A stretch of DNA of 64,000 nucleotides from an uncultured Kineothrix sp. (GTDB lineage Bacteria > Bacillota > Clostridia > Lachnospirales > Lachnospiraceae). Numbering within the stretch: position 1 is the first letter of the stretch; each line of letters opens with the position of its first letter. The translations under genes and the position numbers were made by a program. Positions 33,220 to 42,998 of this stretch are shown here, piece by piece. The DNA is taken from positions 230,611-294,610 of the forward strand of contig CAJUSR010000001.1 of NCBI GenBank assembly GCA_910588855.1, in the 5' to 3' direction. A model generated the notes under the pieces. That model worked only from the letters and a program-made list of their open reading frames with translations, did not search any database and was not told the DNA's origin.

Positions 33220-34713
33220 TTATAAATCCTCCAGCAGCTTCCGCTTCCTTTCAATCATTTCGTCAATTTTTTCTATATAGAGAGCCACATCCTTCACATT
33301 CTCACATCGTTCAATCCGTCCGTTAAGATACACCCTTTTTGAAATGCTCCCCGCGCCAAGGGCAACGATAGACTGTTTCTCCTCCATAATCAAAATATTG
33401 TAAATACCGTACTTCCCCGGTCGGGCATAACCCACATTTTCAAAATTGCCGGACATATTTTTCTGCCGGTATAGGTAATAAGGCTGCATTCCCATATCCT
33501 TGGCTGCCTTTGCCGCGATTTCCATCGTGGCATCCGTGTTGTTCAGCGTTGATATGCCGTTTTCTTCTATCCACCGGTTTAACCCGGATGCCCTCTTAAT
33601 CGCAAGGGAGTGGACTGTTAAGCTGTCCGGATGCAGCTTTTGGATCTCATCCATCGTATATGCTACATCTTCTTCCCCCTCTCCCGGAAGCCCTAGAATA
33701 ATGTCCATGTTAATATTGGCAAAGCCCTCTTCCCTCGCCATAGCAAAAGCTTCCTTTACCTGCTCTACGGAATGCTGCCTTCCGATTATTTTTAAAGTTT
33801 CCTCTTTCATCGTTTGGGGATTCACGGATATCCGGGTAACCGGATACTTTTTCAGCGTCTTAAGCTTCTCCCTTGTAATGCTGTCCGCCCGCCCCGCTTC
33901 CACCGTTAATTCCTGTACATAGCTCAAATTAAAATATTTTCCTATCATAGAAAGAAGCCTGTCAAGTTCATCATGTTCCAGCGTAGTCGGAGTGCCTCCT
34001 CCTATATAAACCGTATCCAATATTTTATCTTTATATATTTCCCCCACATAAGCCATTTCCTTTTCCAGCGCATCCAGATAAACCCCTACCCGCTTCTTCC
34101 ACAATCCAATCGGATAGGAAGTAAAGGAACAGTAAAGGCATGTGGTAGGGCAAAAAGGTATCCCAATATAAAGACTATAGCCGTCTTTATAATGAAGAGA
34201 AGATAAAATATCCTTTTCCCGCTTTGCAATGTCTATGCTAAGGTTCCCCTTTTCCTTGCTAATATAATAGGTGCGTCTCATCTCATCCAGGATATCCCCC
34301 TCCGGCCAGCCATCTTCCAGCCTTCCCATTGGGATTTTCGTAGGACGGATTCCTGTCAATGTCCCCCAAGGCAATTCTTTGTCCAAATGTTTCGACAACA
34401 CCTTATATATCAGTTGTTTCAGCACATTTTTAACTTCTGCCCGGTCTGCCTTGGCATCATGCGCTATCCACTCCCCCACTTCCTCTTTCTTCTCCCCAAG
34501 CCACATCCTAATCCCGTCTTCTTCAAAGTCAATGAATATGACCGTTGTTCCTTCCTCTTTTTCCAAACAGCCGCTATTTTCCCCATTCTCTTCTTTTTTT
34601 GGGGCAACCGTTTCCTCACACCATACTTTCACATCCTCCCCCGGATAAAAAGCTTTGATAAGGGAATGGATATCATATTCAAACTGCGGTTTATTGATTA
34701 ATGCTTTCAGCAT
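33220..34713 (-). CDS. hemZ: Coproporphyrinogen dehydrogenase-like radical SAM protein HemZ
   Basis: A 497-residue HemN-family protein with a HemZ-specific N-terminal domain of about 160 residues and the radical SAM cluster CPTTCLYCSF near residue 175, followed by GGGTPTTLE and the HemN-like C-terminal domain. The family name implies an oxygen-independent step of heme synthesis, but Clostridia often lack the rest of that pathway and the true substrate is uncertain. ATG 34713 has AAAGGAGAAGT; the frame opens nine codons earlier. In relatives it lies beside the hydrolase, relA and hisS genes, all present in this window but now separated. Confidence 0.9.
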   Translation of the reverse strand: MLKALINKPQFEYDIHSLIKAFYPGEDVKVWCEETVAPKKEENGENSGCLEKEEGTTVIFIDFEEDGIRMWLGEKKEEVGEWIAHDAKADRAEVKNVLKQLIYKVLSKHLDKELPWGTLTGIRPTKIPMGRLEDGWPEGDILDEMRRTYYISKEKGNLSIDIAKREKDILSSLHYKDGYSLYIGIPFCPTTCLYCSFTSYPIGLWKKRVGVYLDALEKEMAYVGEIYKDKILDTVYIGGGTPTTLEHDELDRLLSMIGKYFNLSYVQELTVEAGRADSITREKLKTLKKYPVTRISVNPQTMKEETLKIIGRQHSVEQVKEAFAMAREEGFANINMDIILGLPGEGEEDVAYTMDEIQKLHPDSLTVHSLAIKRASGLNRWIEENGISTLNNTDATMEIAAKAAKDMGMQPYYLYRQKNMSGNFENVGYARPGKYGIYNILIMEEKQSIVALGAGSISKRVYLNGRIERCENVKDVALYIEKIDEMIERKRKLLEDL

Positions 34714-34895
34714 ACAACTTCTCCTTTTATCTTCTTGCAATTGTCTATCATATTATAATACTCCTATTTTCCACTGTCCATCAAGAAAAATCGGTGCTAT
34801 AATAGGAATCAGTGTTGCCGCTGTTTCTCATGATCCGCTGCAAACGGATATCCATTTTACAACAACACAGGCGGCAGAAAACTCCCCCACAGAGG

Positions 34896-35089
34896 CAATG
34901 TCATTTAGTTAGTGCCTTGATTCAGCCGTGAGGAACATAAAATGCTCAAGGAACCCGTTAAAAAGCGTCGGCACTTAACGAGGTTCCTCACGAGTTTAGT
35001 GTCCGTTACGCTTTTTACCGAGCGAAAGCGTGGTGACGGAGCATTTTATGTTCCTCGCGGCGTCCGGTACCGTTAACTAAATGACATTG
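34896..35089. repeat. Miniature inverted-repeat element, family 1, copy 2 (194 bp)
   Basis: Terminal inverted repeats CAATGTCATTTAGTTA / TAACTAAATGACATTG, inner inverted repeat GTGAGGAACATAAAATGCTC with its complement near the right end, and a perfect 10-bp flanking duplication CCCACAGAGG (34886-34895 and 35090-35099). Opposite orientation to copies 1 and 3. It lies between hemZ and the MATE gene, both transcribed away from it. Confidence 0.9.
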
Positions 35090-35261
35090 CCCACAGAGGG
35101 GATTATCTTTTTTCAAAGGAAACTTTTTCCAACGGCGCTAGAATACCGTTGGAAGCGCCGGATGGGGATAAATAATCAAACTTGCAGCGCTGCAGAACAG
35201 CGGGGTATTTGACCCTCGCGGCAGTCTTGCTCGCGGGAATAAAATCGAATGGAGGAAGAAA

Positions 35262-36644
35262 ATGACCACTGTACAAAAACAGGCAAAAACTACTTTGATG
35301 ACGGAAGGCCCTATCGGGAAGAAAATTATTGCTTTTGCATTCCCTCTCTTCCTTGGGAACCTTTTCCAACAATTATATAATACCGCAGACTCCCTTATCG
35401 TCGGGAACTTTTTAGGCAGCAATGCGCTGGCCGCTGTCAGTTCCTCCGGAAACCTTATCTTTCTTATGGTAGGTTTCTTTAACGGAATTGCTATGGGCGC
35501 CGGTGTAGTCATCGCCAGATACTATGGAGCCAGAGAAGCAAAAGAGGTAAAAAAAGCGGTACATACCACCATTGCTTTCGGCCTTGCAGCCGGAGTCTTT
35601 CTCACCATAGCAGGAACCATATTCACTTCACGCATCCTAATATGGATGGGCACACCGGCCGACGTGCTTCCGGAGTCTACCGTTTATTTCCGCATTTATT
35701 TTATGGGTTCCCTCTCATTTGTTATGTACAATATATTCGTAGGTATCCTGCAGTCCGTAGGAGACAGCCGCCACCCTTTAATCTATTTAATCGTTTCCTC
35801 TTTGATTAATATCCTGTTGGATTTGCTGCTCGTAGGGGGACTTGGGTTTGGCGTAGGGGCTGCTGCCCTGGCTACCATCCTCTCCCAATTCATCAGTGCC
35901 CTTTTATGCCTTTTCCGTCTGGTTTACCGCAGCCCGGAAGAATACCGGGTGAATATAAAGCACATCCGTTTCGATTTTTGTATGCTGCGCCAGATTATTG
36001 CCAACGGTCTTCCCGCCGGCTTCCAGAACTCCATTATTGCATTTGCCAATGTTATCGTCCAATCCAACATCAACAAGTTCGGCAAAATGGCCGTTGCAGG
36101 CTGCGGCGCATACTCCAAAATAGAAGGTTTCGGCTTTCTTCCTATCACTTGCTTCGCCCTCGCCCTCACGACTTTTATCAGCCAGAATCTTGGGGCAAAG
36201 CAATATGACCGGGCAAAAAAAGGCGCGCGTTTCGGCATCCTCTGTTCTGTTGTTATGGCTGAATTGGTAGGCGTTTTTATCTACCTTACGATACCCACCC
36301 TTATCTCCGCCTTTAACCGCACACCGGAAGTCATTGCCTACGGAAGCGCCCAAGCCAGAACCGTCACCCTCTTTTATTTCCTGCTCGCTTTCTCCCACTG
36401 TATCGCGGCTATCTTGAGAGGGGCGGGGAAAGCCACCGTGCCCATGATTACCATGCTCTGCTTCTGGTGCATCGTCAGAGTATCTTATATTACGCTTATC
36501 GTACACTTTATACCGGTTATCCGTGTTATTTTCTGGGCATACCCTTTAACATGGTCCCTTAGTTCCATCGTCTTTCTTATTTATTTCCTGAAAGCCGACT
36601 GGGTACATGGCTTTGAAAAGCCGCACAAAAAGGCAGTAAATTAA
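35262..36644 (+). CDS. MATE-family multidrug efflux protein
   Basis: A 460-residue cation-coupled antiporter with 12 predicted membrane helices. The N-terminal helix (FPLFLGNLFQQLYNTADSLIVG) and GNAVSSSGN-like region carry the MATE pattern (NTADSLIVGNFLGSNALAAVS), and the second half repeats it (GLPAGFQNSIIAFANVIVQ, TFISQNLGAKQYDRAKKG). Substrate is unknown; drugs and organic cations are usual. ATG follows GGAGG. The 200 bases upstream include a family-1 element and a 16-bp sequence shared with the leader of the ABC genes. Confidence 0.92.
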   Translation: MTTVQKQAKTTLMTEGPIGKKIIAFAFPLFLGNLFQQLYNTADSLIVGNFLGSNALAAVSSSGNLIFLMVGFFNGIAMGAGVVIARYYGAREAKEVKKAVHTTIAFGLAAGVFLTIAGTIFTSRILIWMGTPADVLPESTVYFRIYFMGSLSFVMYNIFVGILQSVGDSRHPLIYLIVSSLINILLDLLLVGGLGFGVGAAALATILSQFISALLCLFRLVYRSPEEYRVNIKHIRFDFCMLRQIIANGLPAGFQNSIIAFANVIVQSNINKFGKMAVAGCGAYSKIEGFGFLPITCFALALTTFISQNLGAKQYDRAKKGARFGILCSVVMAELVGVFIYLTIPTLISAFNRTPEVIAYGSAQARTVTLFYFLLAFSHCIAAILRGAGKATVPMITMLCFWCIVRVSYITLIVHFIPVIRVIFWAYPLTWSLSSIVFLIYFLKADWVHGFEKPHKKAVN

Positions 36645-36658
36645 ACCGACGTTACGCC

Positions 36659-37789
36659 TTACCGCCAAAGACGGTACATTTGTTCTGCCGTATCCGACAA
36701 ATGCTTCTTTGCGTTAACCGTTTCCATAGCTTCTTCCAAAGCCATAATGCGGGGCAGGATTGGAAAAAATGCATCTATTCCTTTTTCATTGCATTTTCCT
36801 GCTCCTTCCCCTAAGCTTCCTGCCAAAGCCACTGTCGGCTTCCCCCATCTTTTCGCCAGACGGGCAACTGCCAAAGGGGCTTTCCCCATCGCGGTCTGCC
36901 CATCTATCCGCCCTTCCCCTGTAATGACTAAATCGGCATCCCTCACATAATGTTCCAGCCTTGTTTCCTCCAATACAATGCCAGCCCCCGGCTCCAACGA
37001 CCCTTCCAGAAATGCTTCAAATGCAAATCCCAGCCCTCCGGCAGCCCCGGTTCCCGCCCGTTCCGGATTCGCTCTTTTATATTTCCGTTTCACCAATAGC
37101 GCATACTTTTCCATCCACCCATCCATCTGCCAGACCATATCCGTATCTGCCCCTTTCTGGGGACCAAAAATTGCACTGCATCCTTCCGGCCCGCATAACC
37201 CATTTGTCACATCACAGGCAATACGGAACCGGCAATCCGCCAATTCCGGCAAAATGTTCCTGTCATCAATCGAAACCAAATCTTTCAAGCCTTTGGCGCC
37301 CAAAGTGATCTGCCGCCCTTCCTTATCCAACAGGTCAAACCCCAATGCCTGCAGCATTCCTGCCCCGCCGTCATTGGTAGCGCTCCCTCCAATCCCTACT
37401 AGGAATCTTCGTATTCCATGTTTGACAGCATCTTTCAGCATTTCTCCCAGCCCATAGGTAGTCGTATGCAGCGGATTGCGTTTCTCTACAGGCACCTGTA
37501 ACAGCCCGGCAACGGCAGCCATCTCAATCACTGCCATTCCCGTTTCCTCTATGATGCCATACTCACAGTCTACCGCTTCCCCCAAGGGACCAGTTACCGT
37601 TATCCTCCGCTTTTTTCCTCCCATACCGCTGACCAACGCTTCCACTGTGCCTTCTCCGCCGTCCGCCAGGGGCCGCACTATCACATCTGTTTCCCCATCC
37701 GCCCTGCGAATCCCTTCCGCAACCGCTTTTCCTGCCTCTATAGACCCCAGGCTTCCCTTAAAGGAATCCATCGCCACCACTATTTTCAT
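36659..37789 (-). CDS. Glycerate 2-kinase (GarK/GlxK family)
   Basis: A 376-residue kinase phosphorylating D-glycerate, class II. It starts MKIVVAMDSFKGSLGS and contains EMAAVAGL, the GIGGSATNDGGAGMLQALG loop, DVTNGLCGP, GTGAAGGLGFAF and ITGEGRIDGQTAMGKAPLAV, the family hallmarks. I place the start at 37789: the longer frame upstream is read through a dispersed repeat, as happens in front of secDF. It is convergent with the MATE gene (14 bases apart). The glycerate source in this organism is not visible nearby. Confidence 0.92.
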   Translation of the reverse strand: MKIVVAMDSFKGSLGSIEAGKAVAEGIRRADGETDVIVRPLADGGEGTVEALVSGMGGKKRRITVTGPLGEAVDCEYGIIEETGMAVIEMAAVAGLLQVPVEKRNPLHTTTYGLGEMLKDAVKHGIRRFLVGIGGSATNDGGAGMLQALGFDLLDKEGRQITLGAKGLKDLVSIDDRNILPELADCRFRIACDVTNGLCGPEGCSAIFGPQKGADTDMVWQMDGWMEKYALLVKRKYKRANPERAGTGAAGGLGFAFEAFLEGSLEPGAGIVLEETRLEHYVRDADLVITGEGRIDGQTAMGKAPLAVARLAKRWGKPTVALAGSLGEGAGKCNEKGIDAFFPILPRIMALEEAMETVNAKKHLSDTAEQMYRLWR

Positions 37790-37790
37790 A

Positions 37791-37886
37791 TTTAACCCCA
37801 TTTCTACGCGGCTTTTTGCGCATGTTAAGTTTGTGGATGCCGCGCAGACACAAACTTGGGATTGAAAATTTTTAATTTTCAATCTT
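37791..37886 (-). repeat. Leader-like palindromic repeat, copy 2 (before glycerate kinase)
   Basis: A 96-bp match to 8558-8671, again ending just before a start codon (ATG at 37789). It shares the AAGTTTGTG / CACAAACTT and GATTGAAAATT / AATTTTCAATC stems and the TGGGGTTAAA end, but lacks the AAGCCAA stem. Confidence 0.75.
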
Positions 37887-37895
37887 CACTTCACC

Positions 37896-38198
37896 TCACC
37901 TGCCTGCCAATCCTGAAGGGCCGGCTCCACTTTCAACTTGCAAAGGCCAAACATCAAAAGAGGGGCATAACAAACTCCGGTCCGCAGGCAGTTGCTTCTC
38001 ATCCTCTATCCCACTTATGAAATGGGTTATAAACAGGGCAAAGCTGCCACGGGTATCCGTTGCTTTTGCTCCGTTCCCTTCAAACCTTTTCTCCACTTCA
38101 CTTGTGAACCCTGATGGAAAACAACCGCCGCAAACCGGAGTCTGGTCCGACCGGATGCCTATCCACGACGCTTCCGCTTTCAAATTGGATTCTTCCAT
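37896..38198 (-). CDS. Doubtful 100-residue frame
   Basis: An open frame in the 320-base gap between the hydrolase and the glycerate-kinase repeat. It has a Cys pair (PVCGGCFPSGF) and no recognised family, signal or membrane helix, and the ATG overlaps the sequence just after the hydrolase stop without a clear binding site. A competing frame of similar length exists on the other strand. Included only because the region is otherwise empty; it may be non-coding. Confidence 0.2.
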   Translation of the reverse strand: MEESNLKAEASWIGIRSDQTPVCGGCFPSGFTSEVEKRFEGNGAKATDTRGSFALFITHFISGIEDEKQLPADRSLLCPSFDVWPLQVESGAGPSGLAGR

Positions 38199-38206
38199 CT
38201 TTGCAC

Positions 38207-38839
38207 TTATTGCAAAAACGGATTATATTTCTTCTCCGACCCGATATCTGTCACATCCCCATGCCCCGGATATACCTTCGTCTCATCCGGCAGCACAAAC
38301 AACTTTTCCTTGATAGAACGGATTAAACTCCCCATGCTCCCTGTGGGGAAATCCGTTCTCCCTACCGATTCCTGAAACAGCGTATCGCCGCTGATTAAAA
38401 TCCCATCCTCTTCAAAATAATAGCAGCAGCTTCCTATGGTATGCCCCGGTGTGGCAATTACTTTGCATGTCATGCCGGCAATGGTTATCTCTTCCCCGTC
38501 TTGTAAATACTCGTTCGGCTTTACCGTATAAGCCCGCCCCGCCTGCTCCGACACATTATTAACTGCATCTTCACATACAGCCTTCTCTTCTTCATAAGCA
38601 TATATTTTCGCACCGCTAAGTTCCCTCAGCTTCCTGCTCCCCCATATATGGTCAAAGTGCCCATGCGTCAAAAGAATCCCTGCTACTTCAAACCCTTTCC
38701 CTTTCAATGTCTCGTAAATATAATCCCCCGCATCCGCCGGGTCAAAACAAACCACTTCCTTGCATCCTTCTTTATATACAAAATAAAAGTTGGTTTGGCA
38801 AATCCCCAAAACCATACGGCCAATTTTTAAATCCGCCAT
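38207..38839 (-). CDS. Metallo-beta-lactamase-fold hydrolase (glyoxalase II-like)
   Basis: A 210-residue hydrolase with the zinc motif THGHFDHIWG, the later His in TPGHTIGSCCYY, the bridging Asp in ISGDTLF, and the final PGHGDVTD. This architecture fits the YcbL/GloB-like group acting on thioesters such as S-lactoylglutathione analogues; the physiological substrate is unknown. It follows relA by 24 bases and is the same neighbour seen in clostridial apt-relA-hydrolase-hemZ strings. Confidence 0.88.
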   Translation of the reverse strand: MADLKIGRMVLGICQTNFYFVYKEGCKEVVCFDPADAGDYIYETLKGKGFEVAGILLTHGHFDHIWGSRKLRELSGAKIYAYEEEKAVCEDAVNNVSEQAGRAYTVKPNEYLQDGEEITIAGMTCKVIATPGHTIGSCCYYFEEDGILISGDTLFQESVGRTDFPTGSMGSLIRSIKEKLFVLPDETKVYPGHGDVTDIGSEKKYNPFLQ

Positions 38840-38863
38840 CGCTCTATGCTCCTTTCCAAAAAA

Positions 38864-41185
38864 TCAGCCCGTCGTCCTCTCAATATCCACGACACTTTCA
38901 ATAGCGCTGATTTTATCAATAATCCGGTTCAGCTCTTCTCTGCTTCTTACTTCAAAAGATGTAGAAAGCGTAGCAAGCCCCTGCTTATTCGTCCTCGTAT
39001 TCATAGACAGGATGTCAATATTTTTCTCCGTCAATGTCCGGGAAATATCGGCCAGCAGGCCGCTCCTGTTGTTTGCATAAATTTTGATTTCGGCAAAATA
39101 TTTTTCCCCTGTCACTTCCTCCGGAGACTGCTGCCATTCCGCATCAATAAGCCGCACCCGCTCCAATTCCGGCATATGGATAATATTCACACAATCCGTC
39201 CTATGGATGGATACCCCCCTTCCACGGGTAATAAAACCTACGATTTCATCCCCGGGAACCGGGCTGCAACATTTGGAGAACCGGACTGCTACGTCGTGAA
39301 TGCCCTTTACCACAATACCGCCCTGGGATTTCGCTTTCATATGCTTCCCCTGGCTTTCGGCAACCGCAGCCAATACCTCTTCGTCAGTAATAGCCTTCTT
39401 ATGGTCTTTGTCGTAGAGTTCCTGCATCTTATTGATAATCTGACCTTCCTTCAGCCCTCCGTGGCCTACCGCAGCACATACGGATTCCCAATCCTTAAAG
39501 CCATATTTTTTCATAATGCCGTTCATATATTCCGGCTTCATGATTTCCTGCGTATTGATTGCCTTCGCTTTACAGTAGGAAGCCATCATCTCTTTCCCTT
39601 TGACGATATTGTCTTCCTTCCGTTCATTCCTGAACCATTGATTGATTTTATTCTTCGCCTGCGTACTTTTTACCACATTCAGCCAGTCCCGGCTGGGCCC
39701 TTTGGAATTTTGTGAAGTCAAAATCTCAATCCGGTCGCCGTTTTTGATAATATAATCAATAGTCACCAGCTTCCCGTTCACCCTGGCGCCTATCATTTTG
39801 TTCCCAACGGCACTGTGGATATTGTAAGCAAAATCAATTGGCGTAGAACCGGCGGGAAGGTTTTTCACTTCGCCTCTCGGTGTAAAACAGTATACATTAT
39901 CGGAAAATAAATCCAAATCATTTTTCAGCAGGTTCATAAACTCCCTGTTGTCAGACATATCCTGCTGCCATTCCAAAATCTGCCTGAGCCATGTCAGTTT
40001 CTCTTCTTCCTGCCCCTCCACCTTCTTTCCGTCGGAGGCTTCCTTATACTTCCAATGGGCAGCAATCCCATATTCCGCCGCTTTATGCATTTCATGGGTT
40101 CTTATCTGTATTTCAAACGGCTGGCCGCTGGAGCCAATCAATGTGGTATGCAAAGATTGGTACCGGTTCGGCTTCGGCATGGCAATATAATCTTTGAATC
40201 GTCCCGGAATCGGCTTATACATTTCATGGATAACGCCCAAGGCGCCGTAACAGTCCTTCACCGTATCCACCACAATGCGTACGGCAAACAAATCATATAT
40301 CTGGTCAATCGTCTTATCCTGATTTTTCATTTTCTTATAGATACTGAAAAAATGTTTGACGCGCCCGTCAATCTGCGCCTTGATTCCTGCATTTTCAATA
40401 TGCTTGCTTACTTCATTTACAATATTTTGGATATACCTTTCCCGCTCGCTCTTGCGGATGGCAATTTTATCCACCAAATCATAATATACTTCCGGTTCCA
40501 AATATTTTAAGGACAAATCGTCCAATTCCACTTTAATCTTGGAAATGCCCAGCCTCTGGGCAATAGGGGCATAAATATCCAGCGTCTCCCTTGCTATCCT
40601 TTGCTGCTTTTCCGGAGGCATATGTTTCAGCGTCCGCATATTATGAAGCCTGTCGGCTAATTTAATTAAAATTACCCGAATGTCCTTTGCCATAGCAAGA
40701 AACATTTTACGCAGATTTTCCGCCTGCATTTCCAGCTTATCCTGCGTCTTCCCTTCATTATCCCCTGACAACTGTAAAAGCTGCAGCTTGGTCACGCCAT
40801 CCACAAGGAGCGCCACATCGGAGCCAAACTGCTCCTCAATCTCCTCATCCGTCAAAATCGTATCTTCCACCACGTCGTGCAAAAGCCCTGCAGCAATTGT
40901 TTCCTTATCCATTTCCAAATCTGCCAGTATAATCGCCACGCAAAGAGGATGGATAATATACGGTTCCCCTGACTTCCGTACCTGCTCCTTATGGGCTTCG
41001 TAAGCCGTCCGGTACGCTTTTTCAATCAAAGAAATATCGTCCGAAGGATGATATTTTTGCACACGGTCAATCAAATCCTGATAAAGCTGCTCGGGACTTT
41101 GAAATTCCTGAATGGCTTTGATTCTTCCGTCATCGAAAACCACTCCCTTTTTTTCAGTTGTCATCATATGCTTTTCTTCTGTCAT
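38864..41185 (-). CDS. relA: Bifunctional (p)ppGpp synthetase/hydrolase (RSH)
   Basis: Controls the stringent response. The 773-residue long RSH has the HD hydrolase domain (GLLHDVVEDTILTDEEIEEQFG, about residues 70-170), the synthetase domain (GRVKHFFSIYKKMKNQ; RYQSLHTTLIG; AAHWKYKE), TGS domain (VYCFTPRGEVKNLPAGSTPIDFAY), a zinc-finger/helical region (FSKCCSPVPGDEIVGFI) and a C-terminal ACT domain (NRSGLLADISRTLTEKNIDI). Both catalytic domains look intact. I use ATG 41185, since the frame opens five codons earlier and that stretch (GGTGGTGTGT) serves better as leader. Downstream of apt with 58 bases between. Confidence 0.95.
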   Translation of the reverse strand: MTEEKHMMTTEKKGVVFDDGRIKAIQEFQSPEQLYQDLIDRVQKYHPSDDISLIEKAYRTAYEAHKEQVRKSGEPYIIHPLCVAIILADLEMDKETIAAGLLHDVVEDTILTDEEIEEQFGSDVALLVDGVTKLQLLQLSGDNEGKTQDKLEMQAENLRKMFLAMAKDIRVILIKLADRLHNMRTLKHMPPEKQQRIARETLDIYAPIAQRLGISKIKVELDDLSLKYLEPEVYYDLVDKIAIRKSERERYIQNIVNEVSKHIENAGIKAQIDGRVKHFFSIYKKMKNQDKTIDQIYDLFAVRIVVDTVKDCYGALGVIHEMYKPIPGRFKDYIAMPKPNRYQSLHTTLIGSSGQPFEIQIRTHEMHKAAEYGIAAHWKYKEASDGKKVEGQEEEKLTWLRQILEWQQDMSDNREFMNLLKNDLDLFSDNVYCFTPRGEVKNLPAGSTPIDFAYNIHSAVGNKMIGARVNGKLVTIDYIIKNGDRIEILTSQNSKGPSRDWLNVVKSTQAKNKINQWFRNERKEDNIVKGKEMMASYCKAKAINTQEIMKPEYMNGIMKKYGFKDWESVCAAVGHGGLKEGQIINKMQELYDKDHKKAITDEEVLAAVAESQGKHMKAKSQGGIVVKGIHDVAVRFSKCCSPVPGDEIVGFITRGRGVSIHRTDCVNIIHMPELERVRLIDAEWQQSPEEVTGEKYFAEIKIYANNRSGLLADISRTLTEKNIDILSMNTRTNKQGLATLSTSFEVRSREELNRIIDKISAIESVVDIERTTG

Positions 41186-41243
41186 ACACACCACCGGCAA
41201 TCATTTTATTTTATGTTAAACGCTTTTCTTTCAACTTTCCCCT

Positions 41244-41768
41244 TTATTTCCCTTCGTAACGGATAGCGGATTCCAGCCGGTAACCTTCCAGCCTTTCCCG
41301 CCCTTTTAATCCTGCAAGCTCCATCAGTACCACGATGCCTACCACTTCCCCGCCAAGGTTCTCTATCAGGCGGACCATAGCCTCCGTCGTACCGCCGGTG
41401 GCAATCAAATCATCCACAATCAGCACCTTCTGCCCCGGTTTGATGGAATCTTTATGCATTTCAATCGTTGCCGTTCCATATTCCAATTCATAGTCAATCG
41501 AAACCGTCTCACAGGGAAGCTTTCCCTTTTTCCTTATTAAAACAAAAGGCTTCTTCAAATTATATGCAATTGGCGTACCAAAAATAAAACCTCTCGATTC
41601 AGGGCCTACTACCACATCGAACTCCAAATCGTCCACCTTTGCCTGCATCGTATCCACTGCCAGCTGCAGCCCTTCCGCATCTTGCAGCACGCTGGTCACA
41701 TCCCTGAAAATAATCCCTTCTTCCGGAAAATCCGGAATGCTCCTTACGTATTCTTCCAATTTTTTCAT
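41244..41768 (-). CDS. apt: Adenine phosphoribosyltransferase
   Basis: Salvages adenine to AMP with PRPP. The 174 residues match the family length when started at 41768 (MKKLEEYVRSIPDFPEEGI), with the PRPP loop VLIVDDLIATGGTTEA and the base-binding GPESRGFIFGTPIAY. AAGGAG lies before this ATG. It heads the apt-relA-hydrolase unit on the minus strand. Confidence 0.95.
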   Translation of the reverse strand: MKKLEEYVRSIPDFPEEGIIFRDVTSVLQDAEGLQLAVDTMQAKVDDLEFDVVVGPESRGFIFGTPIAYNLKKPFVLIRKKGKLPCETVSIDYELEYGTATIEMHKDSIKPGQKVLIVDDLIATGGTTEAMVRLIENLGGEVVGIVVLMELAGLKGRERLEGYRLESAIRYEGK

Positions 41769-41858
41769 CTTTCTAATTATGCTCCTTTCCACATCCGGAC
41801 CCGAAGGCCGGAATCTTTATGCCGAAAACAAATCCCTGGCAAATATCCAAGCTTATAT

Positions 41859-42953
41859 TCATTTCTCCTTTTGTACCATAAAATACTGCTGGTCAGTAAT
41901 CATCTGCTCTTTCACGTCAAGACAGTTTTTAACCTTATCCTGTATCCGCACGAACTCTTTGACCAAATCCGGGTCAAAATCAGTTCCGCTTTTTTCCGTT
42001 ATCATTTCCACTGCCCTTTCATGGGAAAACGGTTCCTTATAAGGGCGCTTGGAAGTAAGGGCGTCATATACGTCCACAATACTCATAATCCGGGCTACCA
42101 AGGGAATATCTTCCCCTTTTACCCCGTCCGGATAGCCGCTTCCATTCCATTTTTCATGATGATATCTGGCAATTTTTTCCGCCACTTCAGCAAATTCCCT
42201 ATCCGGAATCCTTTCCTTGATAAAAGCGAAAATATCCCCTCCTATAATGGAATGCATTTTCATCTTTTCAAACTCTTCCTTGCTCAGGGAAGCCTCTTTC
42301 CGTAATACTGCATCCTCTATGGCTATCTTCCCTACGTCGTGAAGCGGTGCGGAACGGCATGCTCTCTTTACAAGATTTTCGGGAAGCTCATCCGCATATT
42401 CGGGAAGCTGCATCAAATGATGGATAAACAAGTTGAAATATAAAGAGGTATTTTTTAAATGCCCCCCTGTCACGCCGTCCCTGGACTCCACCAGACCGGC
42501 AAAGCTGACCGTCATCAAGTCATACATGCTTTCTATTTCCTCTACCTTTTCTTCCACTTTCGCTTCCAGGCTGCGTTCGTATTCTGCCAAAGCAATCTGG
42601 TTTTCCACCCTCTTTTTCATTACAATCGGTGTAAACGGTTTCGTAATATAATCCGCTATCCCGCAGTTGAACCCTTCCACTTCCGACTCTGCCTTCGTTT
42701 CCGCAGTGAGGAAAATTACCGGGATGGATTTAAACTGTGAACTCTTTTTTAATATTTTTATCATTTCGTAGCCGTCCATAACCGGCATTACTACATCTAA
42801 TAAAATCAAATCCGGACGTACCTTTTCCAAGATATTAAAGGCTTCCTCCGCAGATAACGCGTTATACAATTCATAAGTATCCTGCAGCACCATATTTGCC
42901 GTCCTGTGGTTAAACTGCACATCATCTACTATTAAAATAATTTTTTTATTCAT
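41859..42953 (-). CDS. Response regulator with HD-GYP phosphodiesterase domain
   Basis: A 364-residue protein joining a receiver (Asp 53 in LILLDVVMPVMDG, TAETKAESEVEG, ITKPFTP) to a coiled-coil linker and an HD-GYP domain. The latter has HDVGKIAIEDAVL, HSIIGGDIF, and ARYHHEKWNGSGYPDG, with the GYP signature complete, so c-di-GMP (or cyclic dinucleotide) hydrolysis is plausible. No kinase lies adjacent. In the same window there is a GGDEF protein that looks inactive, so turnover, not synthesis, is what this locus could offer. Confidence 0.93.
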   Translation of the reverse strand: MNKKIILIVDDVQFNHRTANMVLQDTYELYNALSAEEAFNILEKVRPDLILLDVVMPVMDGYEMIKILKKSSQFKSIPVIFLTAETKAESEVEGFNCGIADYITKPFTPIVMKKRVENQIALAEYERSLEAKVEEKVEEIESMYDLMTVSFAGLVESRDGVTGGHLKNTSLYFNLFIHHLMQLPEYADELPENLVKRACRSAPLHDVGKIAIEDAVLRKEASLSKEEFEKMKMHSIIGGDIFAFIKERIPDREFAEVAEKIARYHHEKWNGSGYPDGVKGEDIPLVARIMSIVDVYDALTSKRPYKEPFSHERAVEMITEKSGTDFDPDLVKEFVRIQDKVKNCLDVKEQMITDQQYFMVQKEK

Positions 42954-42998
42954 ATAAAATCCCTTTAAGCTATGTTATCTGCTACAATAAAAATCATA

